In this document: in pieces, positions 13,546 through 27,320 of the stretch | How the letters are laid out: every line of letters starts with the position of its first letter | Position numbering within the stretch: the first letter of the stretch is position 1 | From: Blastocystis sp. Blastoise | Taxonomy: Eukaryota; Sar; Bigyra; Opalinata; Blastocystidae | Length of the DNA stretch: 64,000 nucleotides | Assembly (NCBI GenBank): GCA_039096225.1 | Contig: JBBPEB010000017.1 | Span: 483,501 to 547,500 of the forward strand | Reading direction: 5' to 3' | The notes under the pieces: generated by a model | Seen by the model: only the letters and a program-made list of their open reading frames with translations | The model's database searches: none | Told to the model about the DNA's origin: nothing | Program-made: the position numbers and the translations under genes

Positions 13546-14995
13546 ATGTTTAATACTAGAATTATCTTGTTGTTCGTTGCTTTTAACTTGCTTTGCTGTC
13601 TTGCTGAAGATAGTTACTACGATGTACTTGGCATTGAAAAGTATATATCAGTCATTTATTTGAATGAAAATTTTTGTTTATTCTTTCTATTCTTATAATA
13701 TTCGTAATTTATTTTAATTTTGTACTCTATAGGAATGCTGAAGAGAAGTCTATTAAAAAAGCATATAGAAGACTTAGTATAAAATATCATCCCGATAAAT
13801 GTAAAACTGAAGAATGTAAAGTTCAATTTGCTGCTGTACAAGAAGCTTATGATTGTTTAATTGATGACAATTTAAGAAGAGTTTATGATCAAAAAGGAAA
13901 ACAAGGTGTTGAAGATTATAAGAAACAAGAACAACAAGGTGGTGCTCCTTCTCCTTTTGCTAGTTTTTTTGGTGGTCAACCTCAAAAGCAAAGAAATCAA
14001 GATAAATTAGTGAAAGTAAAAGTATCTCTTGAAGATTTATATAATGGTAGAGATTTAGAAATGAAAATACCTCGTAAAGAATTATGTTCTCATTGTCATG
14101 GAACAGGTGCTGAAACACCTGATGATTTCGAAACTTGTCCTTATTGTCATGGCCAAGGGTTTACTATAGAAAAGCATGAGTTTATGCCTGGATTTGTTCA
14201 ACAAGTTCAACAACAATGTAGTCATTGTCATGGTAAAGGTTCTATTATTAAGAAGCAATGTCATGTATGTCATGGTAAACATCTTGTAGATGGTCATTAT
14301 GATCTTTCTTTAACAGTTGAAAAAGGAATGAGTGATGGTGAAGAAATTACTTTTGAAAATAAAGGTGATCAACATCCTGATATGGATGCAGGTCATATTA
14401 TAGTACATTTAGAACAACAACCACATCGATTATTTACAAGAGATCAAGATAATCTACGTATTACATTAACTATTACACTTAAAGAAGCTCTTCTTGGTTG
14501 GTCAAAAACAATTACACATCTTGATGGACATAAAGTTACTTTTGGAAATCAAGACATTACGAAACCAGGTATATATTAGTGTTATCTTTTTATTTTCTTT
14601 TTTATGATTCTTATTGTTTAGTATATTTATTGTTTATTACATTTATTTATTATTATATTGTTTATTATATTTATTCATTATTACATTTATTATTAGTATA
14701 TTTATTATTAGTATATTTATTATTAGTATATTTATTATTAGTATATTTATTATTATTATATTTATTTATTATAATTATTTATTTATTATAATTATTCATA
14801 TAATTTAAAATATATATTATTAAATTATCATTATGATATCTCTTTATAGGTCAAGTTCTTACAATTAATGAAGAAGGTATGCCAAAACATAATTTCCCTT
14901 CAGAAAAAGGAGATCTACTTGTTACTGTAAAAGTGAAATTCCCTAAAACATTAACTAATGAACAAAAAGAACAATTAAAATCTATTCTTGGTTAA
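13546..14995 (+). CDS. ER-type DnaJ (Hsp40, type A) co-chaperone
   Basis: Three exons: 13546-13640, 13733-14568 and 14850-14995. The start MFNTRIILLFVAFNLLCCLA is a signal peptide. The J domain follows directly (YYDVLGIEKNAEEKSIKKAYRRLS), with the HPD motif that stimulates Hsp70 ATPase. A short Gly/Phe-poor linker leads to a zinc-binding domain with four Cys repeats (CSHCHGTG, CPYCHGQG, CSHCHGKG, CHVCHGKH). The substrate-binding beta domains then end LKSILG. The order signal peptide-J-zinc finger-CTD matches Scj1/ERdj3-type luminal partners of BiP. No KDEL/HDEL tail is present, so retention, if any, would rely on partners. The fourth zinc repeat lacks its final Gly. The second intron contains a 15-bp tandem repeat. 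Confidence 0.93.
14690..14760 (+). repeat. 15-bp tandem repeat in DnaJ intron
   Basis: TTTATTATTAGTATA is repeated about four to five times inside intron 2 of the DnaJ gene. Each unit ends in a TTAG trinucleotide context that resembles a splice acceptor. Confidence 0.8.
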
Positions 14996-15628
14996 TAAAA
15001 ATAATTTTTATGAACTCTTTTTTCTTTGTTCAACAATAATATATATATAATATATACGTAAGTATATATTCATTTCTATTGATTATTTACCTATATATAT
15101 TTTTTGTGGGGTTTTCATTTTTCTACTTTTTCTTCTTTTTTCAATTTTCTTATTTCAAATTTTCTTATTTAATTTTTTGAACAATTTTTTTATTATGTTT
15201 CTGAATAGTTATTGATACTATTCTTCTTATCATTATTTGTATTACATTTATAAACAATGTCTTTTGTTTATTTGATTTATGTGTCAAAACCAAATTTAAT
15301 AACAATATATATTATTGGCTTAATATCGACATGATATTTAACAAATAGAATCACATTTTAAATCATTCTTGCATAATTCCGATGCCAATTTCCATTTCTA
15401 ATAAACGTCTCTATTCACAAATTTTTATTCAAAAACAATTCCACAATAAATTCTTAAAGCTAACAAACACGCTAATTTAAAAAATATTTAAAAAATGTAT
15501 ATCCTTTTTTTGACATTACCTTTTTGAAAAAAAATGCGTTTTATTATTTGTTGAAACAAAACTATTGAATAAAATAATAGTTGACTACATATTAGTTTCT
15601 GATTCAAATAAATATCCAGCAAACTAAA
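14996..15628. other. Intergenic, nothing recognised
   Basis: Spacer between the DnaJ stop and the sphingosine kinase start on the same strand. It is T-rich near 15110-15200 (probably the DnaJ 3' UTR), and no further feature is seen. Confidence 0.4.
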
Positions 15629-17641
15629 ATGGAATGGAATCTTCTAGTTGAAAAAAGCAAACATGTCATTCTGACTCGTGATGATAATGATTGCTTAGTA
15701 TGGCATGAAAAGTATTTCATTTTGTTGTTTTTCTTCATACTTATTTCTCTCATAATACTTTATATATATTATGAAATAAATAGAGGTCAAATAATAGGTC
15801 AAATAAAAGTGAAGGATATTATTTATGTCGAGTTTTTTACCCAAGAACAAAAGCTATCTATTTTCTGTTTAGAAAGAAAGCTAAGTATTTTTCATTATTA
15901 CATAAGTATATATATTGATATATTCTTATTAGCACCTGTCAGTAAGATAGAAATCCGAAGTCGTTTTCCAAAAGAGTATCATTTCGAGTCTTTTTATCAT
16001 TTTGATAACGCCAATAACCCAAATCGTTCTTCAGTTAATGGTAATTTTAATACTTATATTCACAGTTGTAGTCATCATAATTTTATAGATGTTTTCGAAT
16101 TATACCGATATCTTTCAAATGAAATTGAAATGGAACTAAAAAACAATACAAAGATTATCCGAGATCTTTCAGAACGATATTTGTTTGGAGAAGATTATAT
16201 TCAGTATTATGGTATTCTATATATATCTAAATATCTTCATCATAATACTTTTTAGACAGACCATGGAATAATCGACGTTTTCTTATTGTTACAAATCCTC
16301 ATGGAGGAAACCACAAAGCACTCTCTGTATATATATATAGAACTCATTTTGTAACTCATACTGATGAACTTCATATTTAAACAATAAACGTTTTTGTAGA
16401 TCTACGAGACAATTATAAAACCACTCTTTGATAAGATTCGTCTTGGAGCCGATGTTGTTTTAACAGAATATTCGTAAATATATTTTATTTATTAAATATA
16501 TAAAATAGTTTATTTTTCTTTATAAATATTTGATCATTTATTCGAATTATAGTTATTTTGATTTTCATTATACTATTTAGGGGTCATGCTGAAGATATGG
16601 GAAGTGAATATGATTATATTCAATACGAAGGTGTTCTTTTTATAAGGTACATAGCTTACAAAGAAATAATATATTTTAAATATTTTTATTCTCTATTCAT
16701 AACAGATTAGTATATTATTATTTTTATCTACATATGATTTCATATATAGTGGTGATGGAACGGTCAATGAGTTTATAAATGGAATTTTGAGCACACCACA
16801 TGCTCGAGATGTATTACGAAACACAATTATTGGTGTTATTCCCGCGGGAACAGAGAATAGTCTTGCAAGAGGAATAGGAACAAATGATATATATACAGCA
16901 CTTTATGTATATAATTCTTTACAATTTATATATATATAGTGTATAATAAAGCGATTAGTTCGACCTTTTGATTCAATATGTGTCACAAATGGTTCTCTTG
17001 AAGCGCGGTATTGTTTCGCGGGGTGCGCTTGGGGTATAGTAAGTGATATGGTTCAAGTATGTTTTTTTATGATTATTGTTATTAATATATATTATATTAT
17101 TATTATTCGAAATATTATTAATAGTAGAATGATAATAATAATTATTCTTATTATGAGTATAAGGTTAATAATTATAATTATAGGATTATGAAAACTATCG
17201 TTGCTTAGGAAGAGCAAGATATTGGTATTTAAAGGTATATTATGTTTATTATATTATGATTATGATTATTATTATACTTATTATTATTATTATTATTATT
17301 TTTATTGTTATTATTAGGGTATTCATGGGTGTTTTTGTCGTCGAAAACATCGATGTGAACTTCGTTATATTCCCGCGGGAAACCAAATTAGAAGAAAATG
17401 TAAAGAAAAATATCCAAATGTATAACTGTTTGATTTTCTTTCATTAAAATTATTGATATATATAGTGTTTAGACTGTTATAATTATTCAAAACATCCATG
17501 TAATATAATGTATATATATTTTTTTATTTCATTATTCAATTGTAATTACATATATTATTTATGTTATGATTAATATTTTTAAATTATAAATATAAATAGA
17601 TATAAATATAAATAGATATAAATATAAATAGATATAAATAT

Positions 17642-17681
<40 letters not shown>

Positions 17682-19923
17682 TCTAGTCCTCCTTTACCAA
17701 CATCTACGTTGGGGTCTATAACAAGTAATATACATACTATTCCTTCTCCTATACCTATCTATGCATCTTCTACAATAATGAAGAATTCCCACGGGGATAA
17801 TGAACTTTTAAATAATCCTTTTCTTTCAAAGAAATCTTCTTCATCGAATTCTCAATTGAATAAGGAGAGGAATAGTATTCCAATTGAGAATATGAATAAT
17901 TCACCACCAGCTATTGTTATTCCCACGAAAATCAATGGAAAATCACCTATAAACACAAGTGTATTGATATGTTAATTTTATTTATTGCTTTTCTTATTCT
18001 ATATAATTATTCAGTGTATTATATATATAGAAATGTATTCTTGTATATATGATTCTATATATAGTCGTCCACATCTCCTTCTGCTTATGTCCCTCTCTAT
18101 TATCATCCTTTGATAAAAGCAAGAAACAAACTTCTTGGATGGGATAGAAATAATAATAATAATGAAAATGATGATACTATTATGAATGACAATAAGAAGA
18201 ACATGAATGGTAATAATCATATAGCAAACTCAACTGAAATGAATTCCTTTCAATACTCAACAACCATTCCTTCTTCTTCATCTTCTACTCTTGCAAACAC
18301 TACTACTAAAGATAATAATAAAGATACTATTTATGTTAATAATAATAAAGATAATAGTAACTCTGTTAATAATAATAATAATAGTAAGTCTGTTAATAAT
18401 AATACGAATACTTCTATACCTCCTCCTCCACATGGTCCTCCTAATAATAGAATCACATCAAATAATCATGAACAGAAAGTTACTCAGTATATAATTAATA
18501 TCTATATATAAATATTACTAGATTCTATTTTTGAATATATTCTATTATATAATATATATATATAGACCATCTAGTATGCATTCAACATCCAGTATGATTG
18601 TTTATTCATATATAAATCATTCTATAACATATATATATATAAATATATATTATTCTATAATATATATAGAAGGAGAATATGAATTATCACGATTACCTGC
18701 AATTCCAGAAGTTCAACCAGAATTAGAACATTCTAAAGAAAGAAATTCACACGAAGAAAAAATAGATAAAGAAAAAGAAAAAGAGTCTTCTTTACCCAGT
18801 CAGAATAGTATTCCAAATATCCCTCCTACTGTTTCTATGTCTACTCAAAATACAAAAAACATTCCTAACGTTTCAAATATAATGAAACTACCTCCAAAAT
18901 CTTCTTGGGATTCTGTACAAGATACTGTACATATATATATAAATGATCTTTCAACAGAACGTGAGAGAGAAACGAAAATTAACTCATTATTGAAAAGTAT
19001 ATCAATCTTATAATAGGGTTTTTATGAATTAATTATAATTCAATTATCAATAATACGATATATATATATATATAAATCATATATATTCTTTATTTATAAA
19101 TATAATATAGTGTATCCACCTGCTTGGATAGAAGAAGAAGGATATTATCATACACTTGGTGTAGTCAATACATCTCCTGATGCTATCTATTCTCATATAT
19201 CCTCTATACACAAATATATAAAATTATATTCATTAATTATATTTATTATTTATTATTTATTATTTATTATTTATTATTTATTTATTATTTATTATTTATT
19301 ATTTATTTATTATTTCCATAATTATATATGCTACCAGTGGATGTATGGACTTAGCTATTGCTAGAAAAGGTATACATATATATTATATTTTTCTTTCATT
19401 TATCATTATATAATAATTATATTATTAGGTAACGATATATTATTCTATAGGTACATGTGTTGATGATGTAGTTTTAGCATTAAGATATGTTATTGGTGAT
19501 GAATTTGGATCTAAACAAATGGATTATTTTAAAGTATTTCCATATATTTATGTTACTCTCTATTACTATTTATATATTTGTATCATTTTCTTTCATTATA
19601 TTTATTTCTATTTTAATTCTATTTAAATATCTAACATTATATTCTTATTCTTCTCAAAAGATATATAATACTATTTTAATCTTTTTATATCTATATGAAT
19701 ATATATAATAGGTTTACGCAGTAGAAATTGAAAGTTATTCAGATCCTCTTATTATGTTAGATGGAGAAGTATATATATATTATATTCTAATACTAGCAAA
19801 AACTATACATTCAATTTTTCATCACTCTTCTTATAATTATTCTTCTGTTAGATGTTCCGTGGACCTTGTCCAATCAGATTCACATGTGTTCCGTCATTAT
19901 TAACAGTATTTGGAGAGTATTAA
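15629..19923 (+). CDS. SPHK: Sphingosine kinase with large Asn/Ser-rich insert
   Basis: A lipid kinase of the diacylglycerol-kinase catalytic fold that phosphorylates sphingoid bases to give sphingosine-1-phosphate. Conserved blocks appear in order across many exons: NPHGGNHKA (about 16296), SGDGTVNEFING (about 16750), PAGTENSLARG (about 16844), a nucleotide/lipid-site block (SGCMDLAIARKG, about 19336) and the C-terminal IESYSDPLIMLDGE ... GPCPIRFTCVPS. The start MEWNLLVEKSKHVILT leads into the usual N-terminal region before the catalytic core. Between the two catalytic halves (about 17690-19010) lies a low-complexity insert rich in Ser, Asn, Pro and Lys/Glu, unusually long for the family. 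The junction at about 19190-19337 cannot be made with a GT donor. Two CCGCGG palindromes lie in the gene, one within the PAG codons. Confidence 0.88.
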
Positions 19924-20721
19924 TATCATACATAGATTTATTATTATTATTATTTATACATATTTCATATTATTTCAGTTTATAATTCAATAATTATTCA
20001 AGTTTTCTTGTTCAATTCTCTTGTTCTATTCATTTAAGTATTTTTTATTATAATAATTATTATATTTTTTATCATTTTCCTGTATATTATTCACATAGAA
20101 TAAATTTTAGTTTGTCTTTTTATTATTTTTGTTTTTTTATATTCAATAGCTTAGTTTCATTATTTAATCATATTTTAAAAGTTAACGCTTTTTTATTCAT
20201 GAAAATTTGTTTAATATACTTATTTGTTTGTTTTGATTGTATTCTAAAGATCTTAGTTAACAACAAAAATTTACTTTTTTTTTAATAAAATGAAAGTGAT
20301 CATAGTAGTATATATATTTTTAATACAATAATATTTAATATTTAGAGAATGTCTTTATATATATATATATTGTTAATTATTGATTTATATATATCACTGC
20401 ATCAAAAACCACGTTTTTTGCATAGACGAGAAGAAGTAATAGATTAAAAATATTCTTACTGCATTCTTTATTATCCTTATTTTAACTATTACACTTAATG
20501 TATTTATTATATATCATTATTCAATTATATTTATGATTTTTTCGGATATAGTTTAATTCTTGAATAAAAAGAAATTTATCGATTTAAAAAGAGAATTACC
20601 TAAATTTGAATATCTTAAAATAGTATATAAAACATAAACTTGTTCATTATATACACAGAACAAACAATAATTAAAACATACATATCTTTATATTGATTTA
20701 TTAGAAAAAGATAACAGAATT
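19924..20721. other. Intergenic, nothing recognised
   Basis: AT-rich spacer between the sphingosine kinase stop and the tRNA gene. It has T-rich stretches and short TA runs but no ORF or RNA structure that I can support. Confidence 0.4.
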
Positions 20722-20794
20722 GCCTCAATAGCTCAGTTGGTAGAGCACTCGCTTAGTAAGCGAAAGGTCGAGAGTTCGATCCTCCCTTGAGGCT
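20722..20794 (+). tRNA. tRNA-Thr (anticodon AGT)
   Basis: The cloverleaf folds by eye. The acceptor stem GCCTCAA/TTGAGGC is perfect, with discriminator T. The D arm is GCTC-AGTTGGTA-GAGC, the anticodon loop TTAGTAA gives AGT (Thr), and the T loop is TTCGATC. The anticodon stem has one C-A mismatch at its outer pair and the T stem one A-C mismatch. The B box (GTTCGATCC) is clear. A T-run about 8 bp downstream could act as the Pol III terminator. There is no intron and no encoded CCA. Confidence 0.93.
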
Positions 20795-21254
20795 TTAAAT
20801 TTTTATTTTCATCTGCTTACAAATTTATTCTCCTTTGTAAATAAATTGTATAAATTTTAATCGTGATATTGAAATCAGCGTAGACATATAGACAAACTTT
20901 TAAATAAAATCAGTCGATTTTGAAAAATTGTTCAACATCAACATCTGCATAGAATCACTTTTGTGATATAATACAAGAATAAAAAAATGTTTAGTATATA
21001 AATTTAAACTTCATACACAAACATTGACAATATTTTTAAAAGCAAACTATAATCATCAGTGAATAAAATTCAACAAAATACTATATATATATAGAAGACC
21101 CTAAATAATAGCAATTTATATAAATAAAACACAAAAAGAAATAAAAGCAATTCAAACAAAGAAATGGGAAACTAGATTTTTTCTGTGTTTTTAGAGAATA
21201 TCCCATGAATAAAAATGATGATTTAAAACTTTACTATAGAAATAATATCTAATA
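20795..21254. other. Upstream region of the giant surface-protein gene
   Basis: Spacer between the tRNA and the giant gene. No ORF is seen. It is presumably the promoter and 5' UTR of the gene starting at 21255. Confidence 0.4.
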
Positions 21255-24200
21255 ATGCAGATCTATTTGATAATATTACTATTATTCATTTGCTTGTCGT
21301 CTTCTGAATCGAATATGGAAGAAGAAATTGGATCAGGCTACTTTTTTGATTTTTATCCCTATTTGAATTCTTTAGATAACAAAGTAAGTACTTCCGTTAA
21401 GTAGTAGACTATGAGTTAATTATCTTTAGACATCTGAGAATGATTTTCCTGCTTCTTATTCTCATCCAGATTTTGAACATGGATTTGTTTATGGTGTAGA
21501 TACGATGTGTGTCACCGACGAGCTTGACTTTGATTATATGCCTGATGCAAAAATTACAAATCGACTCTATAATTCAATTGGTACTTTGAAAACGATTACT
21601 TCTAAAGATAGCTTTTATACATGGTATTTATATTGATATTAATATTGTATATATTCTTAGTTTATTTTATATATTCTATATATATATTTTTATAAATAAT
21701 AATTAATATATGTTTATAATTTATAGGTATCATTATAAAGCTGGTATGAATTATGTTTATTCATTTAATATCAAAAAATATGTTTCCAAAAAGAATGAAT
21801 GGACAAATTATACATTTCCTTCTACAATAGAAGATTCATTTCCACGGAAATTTCCTCTTACTCCTCAAGAAATTTATTATGGATCACGAATGTATTATAC
21901 TATAGCTATGAGTGTAGAACTAAAAGAATGTTCTAATGAATATTTACTTGGATTTCAGTATATTATTATTATTTGCTATTTTATATTTGTTATTATTATT
22001 ATATAGTTTTTATTATTATTATTTGTTTTTTATATAATATATTATTATTTGTTTTTATTATTATATTTTATGAATCTTTTTGTGTAAATATAATTGCTTA
22101 TATAATCTATTAAAAATGTATTATCTCCATGATTATTTGTATATAGATCTATGGGTGATGTCTTTATTTACATGAATAAACATTTAATATATGAATATGG
22201 TGGAATAAAATCTGATGATGATAATTATATGCATTATATTGATATGAGCAATGTTTATTATTCGTATATATAGAATTCTTATTATACATATATTTTAAAT
22301 CTTATTCTATATATATAGTATGTTTTGTTTATATATATAATATATAATATTATTATTATTTTAATCTTATTCTATATATATAGTCCATGTTTTTTAAATA
22401 TATAATATATAATATTATTATTATTTATATTATTCTATATATATATATACTCCATGTTTTTTAAATATATAATAAATAATATTATTATTATTTATCTTAT
22501 TCTATATATATAGTCCATGTTTTTTAAATATATAATATATAATATTATTATTATTTATATTATTCTATATATATATATACTCCATGTTTTTTAAATATAT
22601 AATAAATAATATTATTATTATTTATCTTATTCTATATATATAGTCCATGTTTTTTAAATATATATCTTGCCCATCGTCAAGGACCACCAATCGATATAAT
22701 TATTGTTACAACAATGAAAGAAAACCGCGAGAATTATGAAGAAGCTGAGATGATTTATTTATTTAATGAAACTATGACAGAAACACAAACCAAAAAAAGT
22801 TTACTGTATATATAGTTATTTATATAGTTATATTTTATTATATAGTATTTATTATTTATGAATATTGAAGCTTTTGTATAAATATTATTTTGATTATTAT
22901 TGTACCTTTTTTTTATTATCAATCCTATTACATTATATATTATATGTATAATATATTCATATATATAGTGTTAATCATGTTGATTATGTTACGAGTAATA
23001 ATAAGAGTATGTTAGTATTAAATCCAGATTATAAAGAAAATACAATGGCTGCTATTTTGTATATATTTATAGAACACATTAATAATAATAATTATATATA
23101 AAAAAGTATTATAATAAGTATAATAATAAGTATAATAATAATAAGATCAAAAATAATCTAATCATTCTATTTATTACTATATATATAGAAAGAGAGATAT
23201 ATTTGTGGTAAATAGTCTCTATATTGTTAATTATAAGTTTTATATTTCTGCAGGTATATATATATATACATTTAGTATGTAGTACTCCAATATATATATA
23301 TATATAGAAATTGAAAATACTATATATATCGTATATACTGAACACTCCTCCTATTCAATGCCAATGATCAATTCCCGCGGGGAACCTGTGTATATAAATT
23401 TATTATTCTTATATTTTATACAATAACTATATATATATATAGTTTTTCTTCTTCTTTCTTCTCATATACAAGTATAAAGAACATTAATCAGAACACCGTA
23501 CATTTGCTTTCAGCAGTTGGATATGGCGATTCTCCGCAACGAATCGTTGGTCAGGCTTCGTACACTATGGAACTGGCTCTAGGAGGGATTGTAGAATTGT
23601 GTATCAAGTATGTCACGTGATTTATTTAGTGCCATTTCATTTATTTCAATTATATTTATTATATTTTTTATTATTCTATTTATTATTATTATATTTATTA
23701 TTATTATATTTATTATTATTTTTATTTTGTTTATTTATTATTATTATATAGATATAATCCATTTCATAAATCAGTTTCCTTATTTTTTAAACAACAAGGT
23801 ATCTATAAAAATTTATGTTTATCCTATATATATATATAGATGTTTTTATCCGTATTTGGGGAAATGTCGATTTCTTCTTTAAAGATATGGCTGCTTATCC
23901 TATTAATATGTATATATATATATTCATTTATATTTATATTATTTTTATTATCAGTTATATAATAATATTATTATTCTTTATATAGTACAAATACTGCAAT
24001 ATTCACAAAGAAGCCTGATTACCGCGGGAAAGTGGCTCTTTTGTCCTGGTCTGTGAAATTAGTTAATAATTTTATCGATGAATTTTCTGAATTTGAATAT
24101 TATAATGATGGTATCTATGACGTGGGTATATTTATATGTGTTATTATTATTATTTAATATCTTAAAGTATTATTTTGTTTATTTTACTCAATTACTATAC

Positions 24201-24810
24201 TATTATTTCTTATTATATATATATTTATATATATATTATTTATTATTATTATATATAATATTATACATGTTTTATTCTTAATATATACTATATATAGGAG
24301 ATAGTACTATTGGTTCTCTTACAATCATCGACTCTCTGGGAGTCAAATGGCTCTATGCCCTTCCTGTTCTCTCTATACGTATATATATATTATATATATA
24401 TATTTATTATTATTATTATATAATATATCTTATACTATTTCCATATTATTTTTTTTTATTATATTTTTTATGTATTATATATATTATATTATATACATAT
24501 TATATATAATATTTTTATTATATTTTTTATATATAATATATAATATATTATATATATAGAAGTCCATGACGCACCTGATGACACTTCCTTTCAATTTACT
24601 CAGGAAGAAGATCACTATATACTTTCTGGACGGTTTTATACAGTATATATTCACGGGAATATTCACTAATTATTTTTATGCTTATACTCTCTATATTGAA
24701 CTATATATATATATATATATATAGACTGGCACTTATACATTTGATATATATTTCAAATATACTCCGTTTTATCATGGTACTTTTAAAGTTGTTTCTTCAT
24801 TAATGTATAT

Positions 24811-24852
<42 letters not shown>

Positions 24853-27174
24853 TTTACCACATATACAATTCTTAACAAAACGTGATCTAAAAATAACCGC
24901 GGGAGAAAGACAGTTTATTGAAGCTGAAGTCTATGATATTTATAATAATAGAGGTATATATATTATTTATATATATTTATTAAATATATATAGTATATTC
25001 CTCTCCCTCTACAATTCATTTTCATTATGAAAATGTAGAAACAGGCGATTCTCAAAACATCCCCGCGGTTCTAGATAAAACACTAACTGCAAACGCGCCA
25101 TTTTATGTGGCGGGAACATATCGAGCTTCTTTTATTGATGATAATTATAGTGTATCTATTATTTATTATTTATTATGTATTATTTATTATTTATTATGTA
25201 TTATTTATTATTTATTATTTGCTATTTATTAGTTATTATATATTCTTTATTCTTTGTTTTATTATGTTAATTATTATTATTTTGTTTACTATAATTATTA
25301 TATAGTCACCGTTATGTTTTCTTACAGTTGTTCCAAGTGTTCCGAAACACAATTTCACACAAATATATGGACAAGGTACTATTAGTGGAACCGTGGGAAT
25401 TGAACTAGATTTACGTATACAACCGAGAGATATTTATGGGAATATTATCGACCATGGTAAATATTTTTTTTATATTCTATTTATTATTTATTTTATTATT
25501 ATTATATATATATAATAATCTTTATATTTTTTATTTTATATATCTACATATTATTTATTCTATATATTTTATATATTATTTATTCTATATATTCTATATA
25601 TTATTTATTCTATATATTTTATATATTTTTTATTCTATATATTCTATATATTATTTATTCTATATATTCTATATATTATTTATTCTATATATTTTATATA
25701 TTTTTTATTCTATATATTCTATATATTATTTATTCTATATATTCTCTATTCCTTGTATTATCCATAGATTGTGGTACATTCTCTATGGTTATTTCATATA
25801 TGGACGTTAATACTGCAAGTACATCAGAAGAGAATACAATCAATCAACTAAATGAATATCCTACGGATTCTATATATATATTCCCGTGGGATAGCTTCGA
25901 AAATATTTATCGATCCTTGTATATATATATTATTATTATTATTATTTATTTTATCATTATATTTTTAATAATAATTATATATTATATTATATTATATATT
26001 ATTAATATATATTAATATATGTTATATATAGATATTTCCCAGAGTATCAAGGTAGAATGCATATATATATATATTATTCTCCTACTCCAACACCCTCAAT
26101 TAGTACACAAACCCTCTATGACGAGCTCATCGTCACTATTTATACAAATACTTTTATCGACTGTTTACATACAACATTTAGTTGTATATATATATAGATT
26201 AATTATTATCTATATTATTATATGAGTATAGTTAATTATGTATCTCCATTGTCAATTCCCGCGGGAGTTCGAGTGCCTCTATTCTTGGAATATCGAGATA
26301 TTCATGGGAATCTTGTAGATCCTGAGGCTATTCTATTTGACTCCAATGCTGATGAAAAACCGCGGGTATTTTTTCATAAAAACGAATTACATGTGTATTC
26401 AAATATTTCTCCTGGTATATATATATATATGTATATATTATTATTATTATTATTATTATTATTTAAATAGCTGGTTTCTTATCATTTGTATATATAAATA
26501 CAACACTTGCTGGACGTGATGAAATACTATTCCAATGTCACGTGAACGAGGATCGAATGAAAGATGATACACAATTTCCGTTAAATGTGACGACTATAGA
26601 TTACAAGTATAACACAATTACTTTTTCAGATCTCATTTGTATATATATATATAGTATTATTATTATTATATATATAACAATATGGTTTATATATATAGAT
26701 GTTAGACCTAGTTCTATCGGTAAAATAAATAATGTGACAATTGAAGGGAGAATAGCAGGTATATATATACATAATTATATATATATACATATATAGGGGA
26801 AGCAAGTAAATTTTTATTCAGAGCATTAGATATTTACGGGAATTCTGTTGAAAATAGTAAAGATATTCATATTAAGATTTCCCATCAAAGTCGACTTTTC
26901 AATGAATATGGTGAAATGGTAGCAATAAATGGAAATATTTATGAATATACATTTACTCCTCCTTTTGATGGATTGTATATATATATATATATAGTTATAT
27001 AGATATAGTTTTATAGAAAATTCTATACTTATATATATAGATATATAGTTATATAGTTATATAGATAATTCTATACTTATATATATATATAGATATAGTA
27101 TTTTTATTTATGAATACAGTAATGAAATTTATAAACAAACAAATATACAATATAAACTAAAAGATATTGATATT

Positions 27175-27213
<39 letters not shown>

Positions 27214-27278
27214 TAGTATTATTATTATATTTATAGCAAAAACTTATATTCATGGTCCAGGAAGAGCTGGTGGAATTA

Positions 27279-27320
<42 letters not shown>

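Noticed and set aside
13674-13732. In-frame ORF start upstream of the DnaJ second exon
   Set aside because: The true start is the signal-peptide exon at 13546. This stretch is intron, and the J domain joins across it in frame.
16327-16340. Another 14-nt intron (GTATATATATATAG) in sphingosine kinase
   Set aside because: The conserved HKALS-IYETIIKP join requires the longer intron ending TTTTGTAG. The short form would leave stop-containing sequence.
19195-19340. U12-type AT-AC intron in sphingosine kinase
   Set aside because: Donor- and branch-like words exist, but the AT-AC removal does not restore the reading frame. It is kept only as part of an unresolved junction.
22316-22664. CRISPR-like array
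   Set aside because: The repeats are head-to-tail, AT-only and have no unique spacers. The genome is eukaryotic and the repeat carries splice signals.
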